From assembly GCA_002007465.1 (NCBI GenBank), contig LNAC01000678.1, positions 535,928 through 599,927 on the forward strand: 64,000 nucleotides of DNA. Reading direction: 5' to 3'. The stretch is from Ailurus styani (Eukaryota > Chordata > Mammalia > Carnivora > Ailuridae). Position 1 is the stretch's first letter, and every line of letters begins with the position of its first letter. The notes below the pieces were generated by a model. The model was not told the DNA's origin and did not search any database. It was given only the letters and a program-made list of their open reading frames with translations. Below are positions 24,945-35,944 of this stretch, piece by piece. Both the position numbers and the translations under genes were made by a program.

Positions 24945-25380
24945 TCACTTCCTCCATACGATAAAATTATACGTCTATTCCTTTGCCATAATGCTCAGCA
25001 GTACTTACTGTTACAGAAGTTTGGGTATATTTCTCCATCCCAGGGATGTTGAGCTTGTCACTTGCTTTGGTCAAAGAAGTGGTAGCTGAAAGATTAAGAA
25101 CAGAGACAGTAAATATTTTTGCATGATTTAGCTAGGTCTCTTGCACTTGTACTTGTCACGAAAAGAAGACTTAAGTCTCAAGTAGTCCCTGTTTCAAATA
25201 AAGTAAGGGGGCATGTGGACATAACCCAATCCACAGCCAGAGCTAAGCCCAGCTGATCCCAGCCTAGACTGAATTAAAGGCTACCCTCAGACACACAAAA
25301 GAGAACCATAATCTTTTTCTTGTAAGCCACTAAATTTGGAGGTAGTTTGTTGCACAATAGTGTTGCAGATATAACTCACA
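24945..25380 (+). mobile_element. probable MaLR/MLT1-like LTR, decayed
   Basis: The 3' part carries TGTAAGCCACTAAATTTGG followed by GGTAGTTTGTTGCACAATAG, resembling the end of MLT1-class ERVL-MaLR LTRs. The upstream part is weakly assignable. Non-coding. It could be another LTR of the same superfamily. Confidence 0.45.
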
Positions 25381-25819
25381 CATCTAATAATTTAGGGAAA
25401 TGAGTGCTAATGATTGTTTAAAGTCACAAATTGCTCTTTATTGGACAGAATCCTTGGAAGAATGCCTGGTTGACTATAACAGAAGCAGAGTATTGTGTTC
25501 TCAATCCTTTTGATCCTCAATCAATTTTTTCTTTTAATAATAATTGCATATTATCTGCATCTATATATAATCTGCATTTATATATAATCTATATTGATAT
25601 AGTTATATAAAGTAGAATTAATTTTAAAATGAATCACCATAATCCCTGGATTCAGTGGTGACAGACTTTTTAAGTCTTTTATTTTCTTCTGTTTGTTTTT
25701 TATTTTATAGCAAACTTATGATATAATATTTGTCCCTAAGTAGTGCTGTATTTTTTACCAAATGATAACATTTTACAAAATGATAATAGTATGATTGAGT
25801 TAAAATATATGCTTGATGC
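25381..25819. other. unassigned AT-rich stretch
   Basis: Includes a threefold TATATATAATCTGCAT/TCTATAT-type local repeat at about 25550-25600. No gene. Confidence 0.35.
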
Positions 25820-25833
25820 CAAAATGACTTTTT

Positions 25834-25959
25834 AAAAATTTATTTTATTTTATTAATTTATTTGAGAGAAAGAATAGGAGTGAGAGACAGAGAGGGATTC
25901 CTGGATCGTTACCTGAGCTGAAGGCAGATGCTTAAACCACTAAGCAACCCAGGTGCCCC
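25834..25959 (-). mobile_element. Can-SINE, shortest form lacking the middle block
   Basis: Only 126 bp. GAGAGACAGAGAGGGATTCC runs straight into TGGATCGTTACCTGAGC, and the copy ends GGTGCCCC. Perfect 13-bp duplication AAAATGACTTTTT at 25821-25833 and 25960-25972. Confidence 0.9.
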
Positions 25960-26035
25960 AAAATGACTTTTTGATAAATTGTTGATCTCAGGAAAATTTT
26001 AATTTATTAAAACTCAAAAAAGCATATGAGTGTTA

Positions 26036-26175
26036 AAATGTATATATACATGTATAAAAATATATATGTAATAGACACATAAAAGCATGTGAATATTTTA
26101 GTATGTATATGTATGCATGAAATGTAATCTGTGTGTATATATATATATTCAAAATGTGTGTATATATATTCAAAA
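26036..26175. repeat. AT/GT-rich low-complexity tract
   Basis: TATATACATGTATA-type sequence. It ends in two near-identical units, TGTGTGTATATATATATATT and TGTGTGTATATATATT, each followed by CAAAA. Frames through it on both strands are compositional artefacts. Confidence 0.8.
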
Positions 26176-26582
26176 CACAATTTTTCAAGACAATATCTCC
26201 ACAGAAAGTGTTGTGTCTAGACATTTTAAAAGCTGTACTCCTGGAAAACTTATTGAACATAATTATATGGCATTCACACATTTTCGGAATGCAGAAAATA
26301 TGTAGCTTATTTCTTGCTGCTAGCCATAGTTGGTTATTAAAATCTGACAACATATATCATTCCTCCCATGTACACATTAACAAAATCTACAGATAATACC
26401 AACTATGGAGATTCTTGATAAGTGATAAAGAAGATATGAAGACAGTATTTTGCAAAGGAATATAGACCATCATCTGTAAATGTTTATTCAAGAATCCAAT
26501 AATACATTAATTTGAAGGTATCTAGGAATACTTTTATGATATATCATAAATGAATTGATAAAATTAAGAAAGCCACATAGAC
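26176..26582. other. unassigned stretch
   Basis: No gene or recognised repeat. Confidence 0.35.
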
Positions 26583-26787
26583 TTTTTTTTATTTTTATTT
26601 TTTTGAGACAGAGAGAACTTTGTGCACAGGTGGGGAGGGGCGGAGGGAGAAGGAGAGAGCAACTCCTCAAGTAGACTTCCTGATGAGCTTGGAACCTAAC
26701 TCCAGCTTGATCCTAGGACCCTGAGGTCATGACCTAAGCTGAAATTAAGAGTTGGAGGCTTGACCAACTGAACCACCCAGGTGCCCC
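26583..26787 (-). mobile_element. Can-SINE, older carnivoran type
   Basis: Antisense copy with CTGAAATTAAGAGTTGGAGG head complement and several substitutions. AAGAAAGCCACATA upstream and AAGGAAGTGCCATA downstream may be a decayed duplication. Confidence 0.93.
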
Positions 26788-27289
26788 AAGGAAGTGCCAT
26801 AATCTTTTAATAGGATATGGGTATAGCTGATTGTAAAAGACGTTCCTTAAAAACAGCAAAAACAACCATTTCTTTCACATGTCAAGATGCCAGCATTTCA
26901 GGTCTGTAGTTGCGGCTCTGTTCTACAAGTGCTTCAAGAGTCTCTAAGATGAGCCTCTCAGTAATGACAGGGGATCTATTATTTCCTGACTCTGCACGAC
27001 GATAGACACCACTGGAAAAATAGGTGTCACGCCCCTCTCAGGAAGAGAGAGTACTGGATGTTGTGCACACACCTTTGCCTCATAGTTCTATGACCTACAC
27101 TCTCTCACAGGGTCATACACAGAGTAGTGCCAAGATATATTAGGTTTATTCTGAAAACCGATGTGCCAAAGAGTCAATGTTTTTAATACTGCAATAGAAA
27201 ACTGATATTAAGAACTACTACCATCTCTGAAAACCTGTTTTATAACAGTCAATAGTTATTTCTGATCAAACATCTTAAATACTGAGAAT
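26788..27289. other. unassigned stretch
   Basis: A slightly GC-richer segment (26.88-27.15 kb) without a recognisable frame or repeat. Confidence 0.3.
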
Positions 27290-27840
27290 TGGAGGATACT
27301 TGTGTAAAATGATAATGAATACCATCTTAAAATAACAACTACTGTGAAGCTTTAAAAAATGCAACACTAGAAGTAGTCATGTTAAAGTTAAAAATAGAAC
27401 AAGGTTGACCCTCCTAAAAATATTATAAAATATTATACTGAAAATATTAATAAATATATTTGTAAAAGGTGCAAAGATGAATAAGCCACAGAAATGAAAG
27501 TATCACCATTTTTGTGGCATACTAGACTACACTGAAAACTCAAAATGATCCACTCAAGCAAAATGTCAATTCAGTAAAAAGCAATTTAAATATATAGATG
27601 CAAAACCATTTGCTGACATAATAACATAAGCACTTGAATAAAAGCAGTAAAAATTAAAATGACCTAAAAATAAAATTCTCAAGAAATATCCAGAAATAAT
27701 GTAAAGAATAAAGATTATTAAAAGATATTTTAAAGATTTAAATATATTACAAAGATAGGATATCCCTAAAAAATTACTATATTCCTAGATAGAAATAATA
27801 TCTGGAAAGTGAAAGATCAAAACAACTATAAAAATAAAAA
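27290..27840 (+). mobile_element. decayed L1 ORF2 relic
   Basis: A-rich sense sequence whose order of words (GAACAAGGTTGACCCTCCT, AGCCACAGAAATGAAAGTAT, CAAAATGTCAATTCAGTAAA) parallels the reverse-transcriptase to C-terminal part of L1 ORF2. No open frame survives. Assignment is by composition and order only. Confidence 0.4.
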
Positions 27841-28000
27841 TAAACAAAAATAATGTATACATTTTAAGAATTCAGTTTTATAATTCAATTTTTAATTATT
27901 ATAATCAAAACAGATAAAGACAAATGATTATAAACACAGATTCAATTGTCAGAGCCAGAAATATGAGAAACTGAAGTTAATGGATAAATTTTAGAATATA

Positions 28001-28200
28001 TTTTTTTTTAATTTTCTTACTACTTGCCCCAGGGGTACAGTTCTGTGAATCATCATGCTTACACCTTTCACAGCACTCACCATAGCACAAACCCTCCCCA
28101 ATGTACATAATCCAGCCACCCTATCCCTACCCTCCCACCCCCTAGTAAACTTCAGTTTGTTTTATAAGATTAAGAGTCTCTTATGGTTTGTCTCCTGTGT
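28001..28200 (-). mobile_element. carnivoran L1 3' end, antisense, 5'-truncated
   Basis: Begins with a T-run. Reverse complement reads AACCATAAGAGACTCTTAAT, CAAACTGAAGTTTACTAG, TGCTATGGTGAGTGCTGTG and ACCCCTGGGGCAAG, the terminal 3' UTR of carnivoran L1. About 200 bp only, the usual severe 5' truncation. Confidence 0.85.
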
Positions 28201-28201
28201 T

Positions 28202-28923
28202 GGAAATAATGATAGTCTACTTGAAACTGCTGGAGTAACCGAAAGTTTATACCACACTTTTACTAATTGTTTGGCAATTAGAACAAATGATCCAAAATTA
28301 TTGACATGCTTTGCCTCAGTAAATCCATTAAGAATTTAAACTAAGGAACTAAACAGAAACATTCAATAATATCATATCAGTATTGAGAACATCATTAAAT
28401 AATAATATCAGAATAATTTGACTAGTCAGCAATAGAGGGTGTGTTATATAAAGTCTGATACATTCATGTGAAGATAATTGGTCACCTAATCAATGACTAA
28501 TGACTTGCTTGAAATATATTTTAAGTTATATCTCAAAGGACCATATACATATGATCCCAATCTTCAGATGAAATACTATATATTAATAGATAAATAATTT
28601 AGATGTTATTTTAAATTATGATGGCTAATCCTTAGATATTGGGAGTATAAGATTTTTTTCCTCTTTTGCCTTTTTTTAAATGAGTAAGTGGTTTTTTAAA
28701 GTACAGGATAGTTATTTTAAAAAAATTAAGTAAACTGTTTTGTAAGTTTTACTAGACCTATAATAGTTACATGGATAAAACCCCGCATGAAAAAAATCTT
28801 TGAATATAAGGACTAATTAAACAGCTATTAATTTCTATAACCACCAGGTTGAAAAAACATTACTTAAAATACTGAAGAAACTAGAGAGACATGTAACTCT
28901 CAACTTAAAAATTAAAAAATACA
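28202..28923. other. unassigned AT-rich stretch
   Basis: No gene or recognised repeat. Confidence 0.35.
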
Positions 28924-29040
28924 TGGAGAGCCTAGTTGACTCAGTTGGTACAGCACGTGCCTCTTGATCTTGGGTCCTGAGTTCAACACCACATTTTGGG
29001 TAGAGATTACATAAAAAAATAAAAATCTTTTAAAAAATTA
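28924..29040 (+). mobile_element. short tRNA-Lys-like carnivoran SINE
   Basis: GAGCCTAGTTGACTCAGTTGG head, CTTGATCTTGGGTCCTGAGTTC, then GGGTAGAGATTACATAAAAA. It has the same architecture as the copy at 4.8 kb, in the opposite orientation, and no CT-rich body. Confidence 0.7.
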
Positions 29041-29587
29041 AAAATTGCAAATGCGACAGAAGTTTGGAAAGAGATATAATTAATGTAGATAATAATAAAG
29101 AGATATAATTAATGTAATCTCTGAATGGAGATTTCAAACTGGAAAAACATGAACAATACTCAGAGAGTGTATGAAAAACATGAAGAGAGAACATATGAAG
29201 ATATCTCAGCTTCCCACTGTACTATATTTGTAACTGACATTACCCCACAAATCTAGATAAGCATAAAAAGCATATCTTTTTACATCTTTCAGGCTTTTTG
29301 AATCTAACAAACATCCAAAATACCTGTATGCAGAAAATTATGAAATTTTATTGAAATATGTAAATGAGGATCTAAGCAAAGTAAGACATACAGTCTATGT
29401 ACAGACTCTCAGTCTATGTACAGTCTATGTACAGGGAGATTTGATTGGATAAAGAGGTCAACCATCCCTTAAATAATCTATAGAGATAAGACAATTCCAA
29501 CTACAGTAGCAATAGGATTTTATACAGAATTGAAGTTTATTTTAAAGTTATTATTAAAGCAAAAATTCTAAGATACAAAAGACCATT

Positions 29588-29786
29588 TTTTTTAAAGATT
29601 TTATTTATTTATTTGATACAGAGAGATCAGATGACAAGTAGGCAGAGAAGCAGGCAGAGAGAGAGAGGAGGAAGCAGGCTCCCTGCCAAGCAGAGAGCCC
29701 GATGCGGGGCTCGATCCCAGGACCCTGAGATCATGACCTGAGCCCAAGGCAGAGGCTCTAACCCACTGAACCATCCAGGTGCCCCA
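29588..29786 (-). mobile_element. Can-SINE, mustelid-type, inside L1 relic
   Basis: Complete antisense copy with perfect 11-bp duplication AAAAGACCATT at 29577-29587 and 29787-29797. The head complement has GAGGCTCTAACCCACTGAAC. Confidence 0.96.
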
Positions 29787-30786
29787 AAAAGACCATTCTT
29801 GCAGAAGAATTGCCTTATCATCTACCAAGATTTAATCTAAAACTAAAGTACTTAAGACAGTGATATTGGCACACGAATAGAAAAACAACTCAATAAAATA
29901 AGGAGTGAAAAAAAATATTTATATGAAACTTTATGTATACAGTGGTATGGGGGCTGTTTGAGGAAAGGATGGACTAACTAAACAAATAGAAAAACTCATT
30001 ATCCATAAAGAAAAAGAAAGCATGAAAATAAATCTCTATCTCTCATATGCACAAAATTCAAACCCAGATCATTTAAAGAATTAATACTCTAATGGAAAAG
30101 TTTTAAATACTTAGCAGAAAATAAGCAAGAATGTCTTTCAGACCTTGGTATAGGATTTGTCAAACAAGGTATAAAAACAACAGCAAACCATTGGTCTTGA
30201 TAAAAGATTGTTAAATTTAACCATATTAAAATTAAAACCTTGTGGGGGGAAAAGTGAGCTACACCTGGGAGAAAATACCTGTCATACACATCTAATAAAA
30301 ATTGATATGTAAATAATAACAACTATAAATCAACACTAGAAAATGCATATAACACAATAGGTAATGGGGGAAAAAAACATAAAAAGCTTGGGTTAATGTT
30401 CAGCCAGTACACAAAAATATAGGCTTACTATCCCTTATACCCAGCTTCTTTTGTGATAGTCCTGGTATCTGTTTACATTGATTGTTGCCTTTCCTATAGC
30501 AATTGCTAAATGTTTAGAATATCATTCCATAAAACACATTCCACAGCATAAGCAACACATATGGCCAATGAACATATGAGAAAGCATGTAATGAGGGAAA
30601 CACAAATCATAGCCTTAATGAGGTCATTTCACAACCAGTGGATTGGAAAAATATGAGTTCGACAATACCAAAAGGTGAAGAGAATGCCAATGAATGGGAA
30701 CTTTTATAAGTGGCTTATGTGAATTCAGATCCAGAGAACACTTTTGGAAAATAATATGGAATTTTCTTTAAAAGGTGAATCCCACT

Positions 30787-30976
30787 GGGCGCCTGGGTGG
30801 CTCAGTGGGTTAAAGCCTCTGCTTTCGGCTCAGGTCATGATCTCAGGGTCCTGGGATCGAGGCCCACATCGGGCTCCCTGCTCAGCGGGGAGCCTGCTTC
30901 CCCCTCTCTCTCTCTCTCTGCCTCCTTGTGATCTCTCTCCCTCTGTGAAATAAATAAATAAAATCTTAAAAAAAAA
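30787..30976 (+). mobile_element. Can-SINE, mustelid-type, inside L1 relic
   Basis: Full-length, with a shortened CT block (one GCCTGCCTCTCT unit missing). Perfect 16-bp duplication AAAGGTGAATCCCACT at 30771-30786 and 30977-30992. Confidence 0.97.
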
Positions 30977-31329
30977 AAAGGTGAATCCCACTGTATTCCA
31001 TGCCCCACTATTTCACTCCTAGGAATATATCCCCAAAAATGCTTGCACCCGTGCAGCAGAAATGTAATCTTCCCTTTCTTTAATGCTTCCTCATCTCAGG
31101 GAATCTTTTTTCTCCAGTTTGTCTTTAAAAATACTGTCTCTTCAAGTCTATTAATTCCTTTAAGACCATGGCAAAAATGCAAGTTGTGAGAAAATAATTT
31201 CTGCATTTATTCCTGTAATACAGGTAATACAAGCACACTAATGTGATTAATTCGGTGTAAGAAAAATAGAGTGAGAAAGAACAAAGAAATTAATACCTAA
31301 ATAATTTTTCCTGGTCTATGGTGATGACA

Positions 31330-31570
31330 GTATTAGCCACCATTTAAGGAGCCTTCAATATATGCCAGGCATTTCACACAGCATTTGCCATAATTAATTT
31401 AATCTCCACAACATCTCCATAAAGCTTGGGCTATTATTATTCCTTTTCATAAATTAAGAAACTAGGACAGAGAAAGGCTAAATGACTGGACCAAATTCTT
31501 ACAGCTTGGAAACAGCAAAGTCAGGAAATCAGTCCAGATATTTGACTTCACAACCCCAAAGTTCAACCAC
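31330..31570 (-). mobile_element. MIR SINE, antisense
   Basis: Antisense MIR order: ATATGCCAGGCATTTCACA, then ATTATTCCTTTTCATAAATT, GAAACTAGGACAGAGAAAGG, TTACAGCTTGGAAACAGCAA and GTTCAACCACTAC at the 5' end of the element. Nearly full-length. Confidence 0.82.
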
Positions 31571-32206
31571 TACATAAAAATCTTTCTCAACTTCTAACAC
31601 TATCTCCTCTTACCAACATTGGTGGCCCCTGGTAATCATCATTCAAAACATGAAGTAGATCTGGAACTTGGATAATTGGATCACAGTTGGATAGCTTATC
31701 AGTGTAAGTTATTTGGTGACCTTTCCTTAGGACTTTGAAATTTGAAATGAGCAGTGGGATCTAGGAATGAAAAATTTGACAAAACACAGGGGGAGAAACA
31801 GAACGGTAGTGGCTATGACAAAATAACATGCCCTCAAGATCTCTAGGTCATCAACAAATTATAGTTACTAAAAATAGCATTATTATTTGCCTGCATATGG
31901 ATAACATGTTTATTATGAGATTTGGACTTAATTTCTCAAACAGATGTCATATCATTATTAAGTTAATTTTCAGATGCTATCTAACATAATGTTTTAATGG
32001 TGCTCTATTACTTACATTACTTCATTTTACCTGGTTTTTAAAAAATAAAGTATTAATAAATGAGGAAATCGAGGGTCAGAGAATTGAAATAATTATACAA
32101 AGTCACTCTAATTATTACTTTTGAGTTTATTTTACATCAACATTTTCAAATTACTGCTTTTAAAAGTAAATATTTTCTTATTCTTGTATTTTTCTATAAT
32201 TTATAC
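31571..32206. other. unassigned stretch
   Basis: No gene recognised. The segment ATAATTATACAAAGTCACTC at about 32090 could be a small MIR remnant. Confidence 0.3.
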
Positions 32207-32400
32207 TTTTTTTGAGAGAGAGAGAGAGAGGGAGAGAGGGGGCGAGCGAGAATGTGCAAGAATTGGTGGGGAGGGAGAGGGAAAAAATCTTAAGCAAGCT
32301 CCACACCCAGCACAGAGCCTGATGTGGGGCTCGATCTCACAACCCTGAGCCAAAATCAAGAGTTGGACGTTTAATCCATTAAGTTACCCAGGTGCCACCC
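32207..32400 (-). mobile_element. Can-SINE, older carnivoran type
   Basis: Antisense with an expanded GAGAGAGAGAGAGG run, CCACACCCAGCACAGAGCC and AAAATCAAGAGTTGGACG. The poly-T tail is nearly gone. Confidence 0.92.
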
Positions 32401-33078
32401 AGTTTTAAACAAAGCTTATTGTATGTAACCATATTCTATTCATTCCCATCAAAATGTCTTTACCCTCGAGTTGGCTAGTGTAAGTTGTGGGTGATTGCAT
32501 TCTCTTTCTTCACATTAACCATAAAAAATAAATTTGTTTTTATAACATAATTCAGTGTCTTAACAAATTAAAACTACTTAATACAGAATATGACCCCAAG
32601 TAGCCTCTTACTGAGATAATGCACAAGACAGGAGAGTCAAGCTTGATAGAGTTTATTCAGGAGCACCTCGTTCAAGCACAGCTCTGAGGCACAATTCAGA
32701 CTTCACAGCATGTTATGAATTCATTCTATCTCCATGGTGAGGTGGAGGAGGGGATAAAAAACATAAAGCATTATTTTGGTACTGTTGCTAGAGTTGCATG
32801 GAAATGCAGTCAACAGTGAGATGTAAAATGTTAAAAGATAAAACAGATTACATTACAGTGTTATATTGGTTTAACTCTTCCATAATTTCATTTGAAAAAT
32901 GTCATATGTAAATATAGCTGTAGAGCTTCCACATAGATTAAAGTAAGAAAAGAATCTGTATAAAAAGACATGGGATAAAATAACATGAAGCAAAATTGGA
33001 ATAGCATATAATTTTGTTCGCTAACTTAATTAGGATTAAAAAGAGTCAGTACATAATTACATTTATTATTTTAGTGCA
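32401..33078. other. unassigned stretch with an antisense AATAAA-like site
   Basis: At 32650-32665 the minus strand reads CCTGAATAAACTCTATC, a polyadenylation-type signal followed by a pyrimidine-richer stretch. It could be the R/U5 end of a decayed LTR or the 3' end of a processed pseudogene. I could not extend either. Confidence 0.3.
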
Positions 33079-33093
33079 TTGACCAAAATTTCT

Positions 33094-33299
33094 TTTTTTT
33101 TTTTAAAGATTTTATTTATTCATTTGACACAGAGAGAGAGATTACAAGTAGGCAGAGAGGCAGGCAGAGAGAGAGGAGAGAGGAGGAAGCAGGCTCCCTG
33201 CTGAGCAGAGAGCCCGATGCAGGCCTCGATCCCAGGACCCTGGGATCATGACCTGAGCCGAAGGCAGCGGCTTTAACCCACTGAGCCACCCAGGCGCCC
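33094..33299 (-). mobile_element. Can-SINE, mustelid-type
   Basis: Complete antisense copy. Perfect 15-bp duplication TTGACCAAAATTTCT at 33079-33093 and 33300-33314. Confidence 0.97.
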
Positions 33300-33314
33300 T
33301 TGACCAAAATTTCT

Positions 33315-33924
33315 AAAAGTTATGCTGTTTTATGGGAATAGATTTTATTTCAGCATTTTAAAATATTTTAGGATCGCCATAAACATTTTAAATATTTCAT
33401 GCAGCATTTTATTTGAAATTGTAATTGTTTCATAAAAGTTCTATGATGATCTGAAAGCAGCATACTAATTTTTCTTTGATGTGCTTTAAATGTTTACAAG
33501 TCCTCTCATTTCTACAGACCACTGCAGAAACAATTACTAATAATTTGTCTTTGTAGAATATTTTTTAAAAGCACTCAGTACTCAAGGAGAGCAACTTACT
33601 TTACACAGATATGTCCTCCTCTGTCCCCCAATTCTTAACAGACAGAAAGAGAAGGTAACAAAAAATAAACTCAGGTAAATGTTTTGCAGCTAATCTTCCT
33701 GTAAGTTCTATTTTAAAAAGAAGAAAATTTCTGATTATTTGGCATATGATATATTACATGTCCAGTCTAGTATAAAATGACCTCACACCAGCAGGATCAT
33801 GATCTTTTATTAACACTGGCAAAAGTCAAGTGAATTTACAGTAACCAATGTTAGCTGCTAGAGGTCAACTGAGTCAAATGTAATATAACCAGCTTAGACT
33901 TTGTAAGATATTTGGGAATATTTA
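33315..33924. other. unassigned stretch
   Basis: No gene or recognised repeat. The last part may hold the 5' portion of the LTR that follows. Confidence 0.3.
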
Positions 33925-34162
33925 GTGCAGACGATCAAAGAAGTTGATAAGGCAACAGAAGGAGAGGTCAGAGAGATATGGTCATTGGCCAAGGAATGTG
34001 GGCATATTTAGAAGCTCTCCTTTACCACTCCAGAAAGAACACAGCCCTGCAGACCCACTTTAGATGTCTGACTTTCAGAACTGTAAAATAATAATTTGTA
34101 CTGTTTTAAGCTCCTGAGTTTGTGATAATTTGTTATGGCACCAATAGAAAACTAATACACCA
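33925..34162 (+). mobile_element. MLT1-like MaLR LTR, 3' part
   Basis: GGCCAAGGAATGTGGGCA, CCAGAAAGAACACAGCCCTG, CAGAACTGTAAAATAATAA, then TTTGTGATAATTTGTTATGG and GAAAACTAATACA, the characteristic end of MLT1-class ERVL-MaLR LTRs. Solo, non-coding, ancient. Confidence 0.75.
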
Positions 34163-34246
34163 ACTATTCAGTCATAACCTGAACTGGAAGCCAGCATAAA
34201 CTCCCTCATACTTCTCACTGTGTCTAACATAGAGAGATTATGGGTT

Positions 34247-34453
34247 TGTTTTTGTTTTTAAGATTTGATTGATTTATTTGACAGAGAGACAGAAAGAGAG
34301 CACAAGTAGGCAGAGCAGCAGGCAGAGGTAGAGGGAGAAGCAGACTCCCCGCTGAGCAGGAAGCCAACATGGGGCTTGATCTCAGGACCCTGTGATCATG
34401 ACCTGAGCTGTAGGCAGCTGCTTAACTGACTGAGCCACCCAGGTGTCCTGGGG
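34247..34453 (-). mobile_element. Can-SINE, arctoid-like
   Basis: Antisense, with AAGATTTGATTGATTTATTT tail side and GTAGGCAGCTGCTTAACTGA head complement. Short duplication TTATGGGTT at 34238-34246 and 34454-34462. Confidence 0.93.
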
Positions 34454-34462
34454 TTATGGGTT

Positions 34463-35265
34463 ATCGAAATTCAGAATCTTTTGTTAGAATAAATTGATTT
34501 TTTGCTGATCAACTGAAAAGTTTAATGCAGATACAAAACAGAATATAATTTATTCTTTCTTGAAGATTTACTAAAAATAACAGGTCAAACATAATTTCAT
34601 TATTTTATTAAAAAGCAGTTTTCAGATGGAACTCTAATAATAATCTACTGCTATACTTTAAAAAGTAGAACTCGGATTCTGTTTCCACTATAAAATTTCA
34701 TTGACAGAGTTATATTTAAGTATCTCGAAACGTCTCCCGAATTGTTTCACTCTAAGAAATGTGTTTAACCAATTTAGGTATAATACAAAATAATGATTAT
34801 GTGCAGATTTTGGACATAAAATAATGACCTTAACCATAAGCTTCAATAATTTGAAGGATGTGGCTTATAGGCTTCAAGGCATAGCATATGCATAATCATG
34901 CTTCTTTCATCTCACTGTGTAAAACCTGTATTTAATTTTACTACATTAGGAATTTGTCTAGATTACTTTCTTCAGAAAAATAGTTATGAAGCTTCTTCTA
35001 GGCAATTTCTTTATTAAAGTTGAACACATTGTCTTACTCAAAACCTTTGAATTAAAAATCATCTACCTGCATATGGATTTAATTAGTGTGTAAAGGTAAC
35101 ATAAGCTAATTTAGCTATTTGTAATTAGTAAGTCATGTCATGAAACATTTTTTTTTTCTTAGACCTAAAATTAAAAAAATCAGAGAATTTCTTGGATCAA
35201 TGTGAAAGCAGAAGTTAAAAGATGAATGTGTATACTTGAAATTTCGCCAATAGGAACTCTGGTTT
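34463..35265. other. unassigned AT-rich stretch
   Basis: No gene or recognised repeat. Confidence 0.35.
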
Positions 35266-35278
35266 AAAAATCATACTT

Positions 35279-35452
35279 TGGGCGCCTGGGTGGCTCAGTG
35301 GGTTAAAGCCTCTGCCTTCAACTCAGTCATGATCTCAGGGTCCTGGGATCGAGGCCCACATTGGGTTCCCTGCTCAGCGGGGAGCCTGTTTCCTCCTCTC
35401 TCTCTGCCTGCCTCTCTGCCTACTTGTGATCTCCCTCTTTGTGTCAAATAAA

Positions 35453-35483
<31 letters not shown>

Positions 35484-35492
35484 TAAATAAAT
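35279..35492 (+). mobile_element. Can-SINE, mustelid-type (first of a tandem cluster)
   Basis: Long (AAAT)n tail of about ten units. Perfect 13-bp duplication AAAAATCATACTT at 35266-35278 and 35493-35505. This same target word recurs after the next two SINEs and beyond the L1. Confidence 0.97.
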
Positions 35493-35508
35493 AAAAATCA
35501 TACTTCTT

Positions 35509-35723
35509 GGGGCGCCTGGGTGGCTCAGTCAGTTGAGCCTCTGACTCTTGACTTCAGCTCAGGACATGATCTTGGGGTCCTGAGACTGAGCCCCATGTAA
35601 GGCTCTGTGCTGAACGTAGCGTCTGCTTGAGATTCTCTTTCCCTCTCCTTCTGCCCCTCCCCACCCTCTGCACATGCACTGTCTCTCTAAATAAATAAAT
35701 AAAGTAAATAAATCTTTAAAAAT
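35509..35723 (+). mobile_element. Can-SINE, older type (second of cluster)
   Basis: Head GTTGAGCCTCTGACTCTTGA. Body retains CTCCCCACCCTCTGCACATG. Preceded by AAATCATACTTCTTGG and followed by AAATCATAGTTC (35724-35735). Confidence 0.96.
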
Positions 35724-35735
35724 AAATCATAGTTC

Positions 35736-35927
35736 GGGTGCCTATGTGGCGCAGTTAAGTGTCTGCCTTCAGCTTGGTTCATGATCCCAGGGTCCTGGGA
35801 TCAGGTTCTGCATTGGGTTCCCTGCTCAGCAGGAAGTCTGCTTCTCCCTCTACCTCTCCCCCCTGCTCGTGAGCTCTCTCTGTCTCTCTCACATATAAAT
35901 AAAATCTTTAAAAAATAAATAAAAAAT
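35736..35927 (+). mobile_element. Can-SINE, arctoid type (third of cluster)
   Basis: Head GCAGTTAAGTGTCTGCCTTC. Tail is irregular A/AAAT. Followed by AAATCGTAATTCTTTGG (35928-35944), a diverged copy of the same target word. Confidence 0.96.
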
Positions 35928-35944
35928 AAATCGTAATTCTTTGG

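Larger units (their letters stand above)
29280..31060 (+). mobile_element. decayed L1 ORF2 relic split by two SINEs
   Basis: Sense L1 landmarks in order: CTGTATGCAGAAAATTATGA; CTAAAGTACTTAAGACAGTG then GGCACACGAATAG; TGGGAGAAAATACCTGTC; TATGGCCAATGAACATATGA; CACTCCTAGGAATATATCCC. Interrupted at 29588-29786 and 30787-30976. No reading frame remains. A local triplication of CAGTCTATGTACAG lies at 29391-29433. Confidence 0.6.
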
